Origin: JALZMG01 sp963844175
GTDB lineage: Bacteria; Actinomycetota; Acidimicrobiia; Acidimicrobiales; Ilumatobacteraceae
Direction: 5' to 3'
Assembly (NCBI GenBank): GCA_963844175.1
Contig: CAWJNE010000013.1
Span: 248,001-312,000, forward strand
Length of the DNA stretch: 64,000 nt
Positions 60,384 to 64,000 of the stretch are shown one piece after another; within the stretch, counting starts at the first letter, position 1, and each line of letters starts with the position of its first letter. The notes below the pieces were generated by a model, which searched no databases, was not told where the DNA came from, and was given only the letters and a program-made list of their open reading frames with translations. Both the position numbers and the translations under genes were made by a program.

Positions 60384-61307
60384 TCAGGCCGCCGCCTGCT
60401 GGCCGGCCAGCCACTCCTCGTGGCGAGCGGTCATGTCGCTCCACAGCGCGGCCAGTGCGGGCTCGGTGACGTCGAGGTGCACCCCGAAGACGTCGTCGAG
60501 GACGGCCAGCAGCTCCTGCTGCGATTCGATGGTGTGGGCCGATGTCGATGCGCCGTCAGTGCGAGTCAGCACGCGGCCGCGCAGCACGTCGGTCCCGGTG
60601 GCGTGGCGGCGCTGGCACGTCACGGCCCTCCGGAAGCTGGACGTCGGCGCCGTCCGGTTGAAGTGGTGGCGATCGGCGAACACGTCCATGGCGACCGGGT
60701 CGGCGACGATGCTCACGCCGCTCAGCGAACCTCGTGGGTCATTGACGAACTGCCAGTCGCCCACGCCGCCCGGCGCGGTGGCCTCGATCACCAGCTCCTG
60801 CGAGCCCTGCCGGTAGTGGCCGGGGGCGAGGGGCAGCGGGTCGTGCAGCACGTCGCCCAGCCCGGCGTCGACGTACCAGTCACCGGCCGGGTGGTCCTCG
60901 GACGGCAGTCCATGGACGATCAGGGCGACGTGGTTGGCGAGGGTCGCCGCCGCCGGGCCGTCGGCGTCGTGCACGCCGGCGACGTGACGCGTCACCTCGT
61001 AGCCGAGCGACACCAGCAGCGAGGCGAAGGCGCCGTTGAGGTGGAAGCAGTAACCGCCGCGCGTCGACGTGGCGATGCGCCGAGCGGTCAGCGAAGGATC
61101 GATCGCCACGTCCTCGCCGAGGTGGATCCAGAACGTCTCGTACGGCACGCGCTCGACGTGGGCACGGTGCAGGCGGGCCAGGGCGGCGGCCGACGGCGCC
61201 TCGGCGCGCACGCCGAGACGGTGCAGGTAGTGGGCCACGAGCTCCGGCGCCAGCTCGATGGGGGTGTCGCGGCGGGCGGGCCGTTCGAGGGTCGCGGTGG
61301 CGCTCAT
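60384..61307 (-). CDS. Arylamine N-acetyltransferase family protein
   Basis: A 307-residue protein of the NAT family, which transfers acetyl (or other acyl) groups from acyl-CoA to arylamines. The triad is visible: Cys87 in TRGGYCFHLNGAF, His126 in LANHVALIV and Asp147 in WYVDAGLGD. The opening (VAHYLHRLGVRAEAPSAAALARLHRAHVERVPYETFWIHLGEDV) is standard. Length is normal for bacterial NATs plus a few residues. ATG 61307 overlaps the MocR regulator stop (ATGA), so it is translated with that regulator and may be its target. Confidence 0.9.
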   Translation of the reverse strand: MSATATLERPARRDTPIELAPELVAHYLHRLGVRAEAPSAAALARLHRAHVERVPYETFWIHLGEDVAIDPSLTARRIATSTRGGYCFHLNGAFASLLVSLGYEVTRHVAGVHDADGPAAATLANHVALIVHGLPSEDHPAGDWYVDAGLGDVLHDPLPLAPGHYRQGSQELVIEATAPGGVGDWQFVNDPRGSLSGVSIVADPVAMDVFADRHHFNRTAPTSSFRRAVTCQRRHATGTDVLRGRVLTRTDGASTSAHTIESQQELLAVLDDVFGVHLDVTEPALAALWSDMTARHEEWLAGQQAAA

Positions 61308-62803
61308 GGCAGCCAACGTACGGATCGAGTGGTCCTGCGAACAGAGCCAATCCGCGTGCTTCTCACCGGACCACTTCGACCGGCGAGTGGTGCTCCGAGG
61401 ACCTCGCCCAACACGGCGATGCCGCGATCGATCGCCGCCTCCGACACGTTGCCGTACCCGAGCACGAGCTCTGGGCGATCGGTGGTCGGGGCGACGGTCC
61501 GGTAACGGGCCATCCCGTACACCCGGACCGAACGCTCGGCACATCCGCGGACGACGGCCTGCTCGTCGCAACCGGCGGGCAGCCGCACGACGGCGTGGCA
61601 CCCGGCAGCCAGGCCGGAGAGCACGGCGTCCGGGGCGTGGACGGCGAGCGCGTCGACGAGCGCCTGGCGGCGCCGCCCGTACAGCGCCCGCACGTGCCGC
61701 AGGTGCGTGTCGAAGCGCCCGGACTCGATCAGCTCGGCGAGGGCGAGCTGGTCGAGCGCCGGCGCGCCGCGTCCCAGCAGCAGCTTCTCCTCGACGAGCG
61801 ACTCCACCAGCGCCGATGGGCAGGCGACCCACCCGATCCGCAGCATCGGCGCCAGCGTCTTGGACACCGAACCCATGCCGAGGACCCGGTCGGGGGCGAG
61901 GCCCTGCAACGACCCGACCGGCTGCCGGTCGTAGCGGAACTCGACGTCGTAGTCGTCCTCGATGACGTACCCGTCGACGCGGCGCGCCCACTCGATGAGC
62001 GCCAGCCGCCGATCCGCCGACAGCACGACGCCCGTCGGGCATTGGTGCGCCGGTGTCACCACGACCGCCCTGGCCCCGCTTGCCGCGAGGGCGTCGACGT
62101 CGATCCCGTCCTCGTCGACCGGGACCGCGACGGGCCGCAGCCCGGCCCGCCCGACGATCGTGCCGTGCTCCATCGGGCCGGGGTCCTCCAGCGCGACGAC
62201 GGAGATCCGAGCCCTGGCCATCGCCCGCAGCACGACGTTCAGCCCGTAGCGGAAGCCCGGGCACACGACGAGGGAATCGGCATCGACGCTCGACGCCCGC
62301 ACCCGCCGCAGGTAGGCGGCCACGACCTCGCGCAGCCGCGGGTTGCCGGGTCCGTGCTCATCGCCGAGGTCGGCCACGGTCGCCGATCGCGTCGCCACGC
62401 CCAAGGCCCGTGACCACTCGCGCATCGGGAACGAGGCGACGTCGGGGACGCCGTACTCGAAGTCGACATCGAATCGAGTGGGCGATGCCGGTGCGTCGGG
62501 GGCGGGACGCTCGACCGGCGCCGCGGCCGGCGGCTGGTAGGCGACCTGCGTGCCCCGACCGACGCGCGGCGTCAGGTACCCCTCCGACTCCAGCTGGGCG
62601 TAGCACTCGACGACCACCCCGCGAGACACGCCGAGCTGCTCGGCCAGCGCCCGGGACGACGGGAGGCGCTCGCCATGTGCCAGGCGCCCCGTCCTGATGG
62701 CGTCGCGCACCTGCCGTTGCAGCTGGGTGACCAGGGGTTCGGAGCGGTCCCGATCGAGGCCCAGCAGCAGGTCAGGACCCAACCCGGTCCAGGTCACCCC
62801 CAC
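61304..62803 (-). CDS. MocR/PdxR-family regulator (GntR helix-turn-helix plus aminotransferase domain)
   Basis: A 499-residue chimera. Residues 15-85 are a GntR winged helix (LQRQVRDAIRTGRLAHGERLPSSRALAEQLGVSRGVVVECYAQLESEGYL). Residues 110-470 are a fold-type-I aminotransferase domain, with VIEDDYDVEFRYD and Lys of GSVSKTLAPMLRIGW ready to hold PLP. MocR proteins sense PLP or amino acids; PdxR controls vitamin B6 synthesis, but others act on unrelated genes. The only linked target here is the NAT gene, which it overlaps. The ferredoxin gene ends 40 nt upstream on the same strand. Confidence 0.9.
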   Translation of the reverse strand: MGVTWTGLGPDLLLGLDRDRSEPLVTQLQRQVRDAIRTGRLAHGERLPSSRALAEQLGVSRGVVVECYAQLESEGYLTPRVGRGTQVAYQPPAAAPVERPAPDAPASPTRFDVDFEYGVPDVASFPMREWSRALGVATRSATVADLGDEHGPGNPRLREVVAAYLRRVRASSVDADSLVVCPGFRYGLNVVLRAMARARISVVALEDPGPMEHGTIVGRAGLRPVAVPVDEDGIDVDALAASGARAVVVTPAHQCPTGVVLSADRRLALIEWARRVDGYVIEDDYDVEFRYDRQPVGSLQGLAPDRVLGMGSVSKTLAPMLRIGWVACPSALVESLVEEKLLLGRGAPALDQLALAELIESGRFDTHLRHVRALYGRRRQALVDALAVHAPDAVLSGLAAGCHAVVRLPAGCDEQAVVRGCAERSVRVYGMARYRTVAPTTDRPELVLGYGNVSEAAIDRGIAVLGEVLGAPLAGRSGPVRSTRIGSVRRTTRSVRWLP

Positions 62804-62843
62804 GGCCCGGGACCGTACCGGCGGCGCCGGCAGTGGCGCCGCG

Positions 62844-63161
62844 CTAGGCGCCGCGCGAGTCGATGGCGCCCTGGTCGTAGGGCTCGATCATGATGCACTC
62901 GCCGGGGCACTCCTCCGCGGCCTCGACCGCCGAGTCGATCAGCGAGTCCGGGATCCGGGCCACGCCGCGACCACCTTCGGGTCCATGGCCAGCGCCCTCC
63001 TGGCCGTCGAACAGGATGGTCGACCCGAAGTGCTTGGACTCCTCCTTGACCACCCACAGGCCGTCGTCACGGGCCGTGAACACGTCGCCGCAGATCTCCT
63101 CGCAGATCCCGTCGCCCGTACACAAGTCCTGATCGATCCAGACCATCAGCGCCGTGGCCAT
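62844..63161 (-). CDS. Ferredoxin (single iron-sulfur cluster type)
   Basis: A 105-residue acidic ferredoxin: CTGDGICEEICGDVF supplies Cys14, Cys20 and Cys24, and ECPGECIMIE supplies Cys85 and Cys89. This layout, one cluster with the last Cys before Pro, matches the [4Fe-4S]/[3Fe-4S] ferredoxins that feed electrons to P450s and other oxygenases. About 60 residues lie between the halves, longer than usual (family proteins are mostly 65-80 residues), with an insert near FGSTILFDGQEGAGHGPEGG. ATG 63161 follows GGAAGGGTGAGAC. No P450 is in view. Confidence 0.88.
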   Translation of the reverse strand: MATALMVWIDQDLCTGDGICEEICGDVFTARDDGLWVVKEESKHFGSTILFDGQEGAGHGPEGGRGVARIPDSLIDSAVEAAEECPGECIMIEPYDQGAIDSRGA

Positions 63162-63230
63162 GTCTCACCCTTCCAACGTTGGTCGTGCGCCCAGACGCTA
63201 CGGCTCGTGGCTCGCGCTGGGACAGTGCGC

Positions 63231-63518
63231 TCATGCGTCGAGGTAGAGGTGGACCGTCACTTCGTCGCCCAGCGCCAGCTCCTCGGCGCGCCGAACGGCG
63301 TCCTTGACCGGTACGAGGTACATGTCGCCCTTGGGGAACAGCGACGTCTTGAACGCCGTCTCGCCGATCCGCGCCTGGACCGGGATCGCTCCCCAGCCGT
63401 AGGTGACCAGCGACGCCACCGCCTCGATCGCCGCGCTCTGCTCCTCCGGCACCGTGACGAAGTGGAACGGGGAAGGACCTCGCCAATGGATGATCTCGCC
63501 GCTGAACTCCAGGTCCAC
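63231..63518 (-). CDS. DUF1905-family protein
   Basis: A 95-residue protein: LEFSGEIIHWRGPSPFHFVTVPEEQSAAIEAVA, then WGAIPVQARIGETAFKTSLFPKGDMYLVPVKDAVRRAEELALGDEVTVHLYLD. This is the DUF1905 beta-barrel of unknown function, mostly found alone or fused to a bacteriocin-protection (YdeI/OmpD) domain. GTG 63518 is the start that gives a family-like N-terminus. Its start faces the divergent nucleotidyltransferase-like gene 39 nt away. Confidence 0.85.
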   Translation of the reverse strand: MDLEFSGEIIHWRGPSPFHFVTVPEEQSAAIEAVASLVTYGWGAIPVQARIGETAFKTSLFPKGDMYLVPVKDAVRRAEELALGDEVTVHLYLDA

Positions 63519-63557
63519 CGCGTCATCGTAGGAAGGGCTGTCCTGCTCGGGCGCTCG

Positions 63558-64000
63558 TTGAGGGCTCGCTATGGTTCGCCGGCGACCTCCGAGCGACTCG
63601 ATCCCGGTTCCGGCGACGCCCCGCCGATCGTCCGCGATCGGGACTACCTGCTCGGTCGCGACGGCCTCGTGTTCTGCGTCATCGGCGACGTCCACCCGCC
63701 GAGCCACTACCTCGGCTTCGTCAAGTACTTCCCCGACGACGGCGGTGACCGGAAGCTGTTCGGGCGGCGCTACCGGCGGATCCACGTGGTGTCGGAATCA
63801 CCGGGCCTCCTGGCCGACCGTCCCGAGCTGTTCGTCTACTCCCCGACGCTCGGGCGGGTGATCACCGGCATCCCCCGGCGAGACGTCGAGGCGCACTACT
63901 CGGCTCGAGCGGGACTGCGCGCCGCGCACCGAGATGGCCAACTCGTCGCCGGCTCCCAGGTCGGTCGCGATCTCCTGGAGATCATCAGCCGCCTCGTCGA
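63558..64000 (+). CDS. Nucleotidyltransferase-domain-like protein (N-terminal part, runs off window)
   Basis: From TTG 63558 the open frame runs to the window end: MRARYGSPATSERLDPGSG at the start, then RDYLLGRDGLVFCVIGDVHPPSHYLGFVKYFPDDGG, RYRRIHVVSESPGLL and VITGIPRRDVEAHYSARAGL. This matches the N-terminal domain seen in predicted nucleotidyltransferase proteins of archaea and actinobacteria (block FVKYFP onward). The catalytic GSxxxG...DxD part would lie beyond 64000, so the name rests on the N-terminal part only. No ATG or GTG fits. TTG is the best start. Confidence 0.5.
   Translation, partial: MRARYGSPATSERLDPGSGDAPPIVRDRDYLLGRDGLVFCVIGDVHPPSHYLGFVKYFPDDGGDRKLFGRRYRRIHVVSESPGLLADRPELFVYSPTLGRVITGIPRRDVEAHYSARAGLRAAHRDGQLVAGSQVGRDLLEIISRLV

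Overview
The window reads as a chromosomal segment of a high-GC actinobacterium. The gene complement fits the phylum: a class E sortase, a metal-dependent DtxR-family regulator, the heme genes hemE, hemH and hemG in a row, a MocR-type regulator, an F420/FMN-binding PPOX-fold protein, and lipoproteins whose signal peptides run 'LVAAAC' or 'VLAGGC'. The style (very high GC, many GTG starts, 1-4 nt start/stop overlaps, short gaps) suggests the class Acidimicrobiia, but that is inference. I see no rRNA, tRNA, CRISPR array, transposase or prophage. This is core and metabolic chromosome rather than an island.

Layout. 1-6.6 kb: an FMN alpha-hydroxy-acid dehydrogenase cut by the window edge, an ABC-F ATPase, a type II NADH dehydrogenase divergent from a broken DtxR regulator, a small lipoprotein, a rhodanese, a CxCxxC protein and a VOC protein. 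6.7-11.9 kb: meaB-mutB-mutA, the methylmalonyl-CoA mutase module. 11.9-14.1 kb: a frameshifted UvrD-like helicase. 14.2-20.5 kb: a GNAT, hemE, hemH, hemG, then a lipoprotein-like class E sortase and an Lnt-like protein. 20.5-24.2 kb: dtd, and divergent from it a tightly coupled operon of a GT4 glycosyltransferase, a SAM methyltransferase and an (alpha/alpha)-toroid protein. 24.1-34.9 kb: small metabolic genes, among them uridine phosphorylase, a DUF35/thiolase pair, nagA, a 2OG-Fe(II) oxygenase, a ThDP enzyme and a TauE/SafE permease.

34.9-42.4 kb: a trypsin-fold protease with a stand-alone copy of its own N-terminal domain, an acyl-CoA dehydrogenase divergent from an HxlR regulator, and a YCII protein coupled to an ECF sigma factor that is fused in frame to a methyltransferase. 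42.5-48.2 kb: a glycine-betaine type ABC transporter (ATPase, double permease, binding lipoprotein) overlapping a Baeyer-Villiger-type monooxygenase. 48.2-56.2 kb: an MTHFR-like protein, a methyltransferase, metG, a uracil-DNA glycosylase, and a coupled S41 peptidase/amidohydrolase pair. 56.2-64 kb: a hydrolase remnant, a SnoaL protein, a LuxR/TPR regulator, a methyltransferase, a KAP-NTPase tail fragment, DUF2007, an arylamine N-acetyltransferase coupled to a MocR regulator, a ferredoxin, DUF1905, and the start of a nucleotidyltransferase-like gene.

Three patterns cut across the genes. Several genes carry single-base indels, mostly an extra G or C in a short run, which points first to consensus error. 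Many gene ends sit against long, near-perfect palindromes without a T-tract. A family of short GC-rich repeats recurs between genes, and once inside a coding sequence. The most promising candidate systems are the protease with its stand-alone prodomain-like partner, the three-gene glycan-type operon, and the sigma-methyltransferase fusion.
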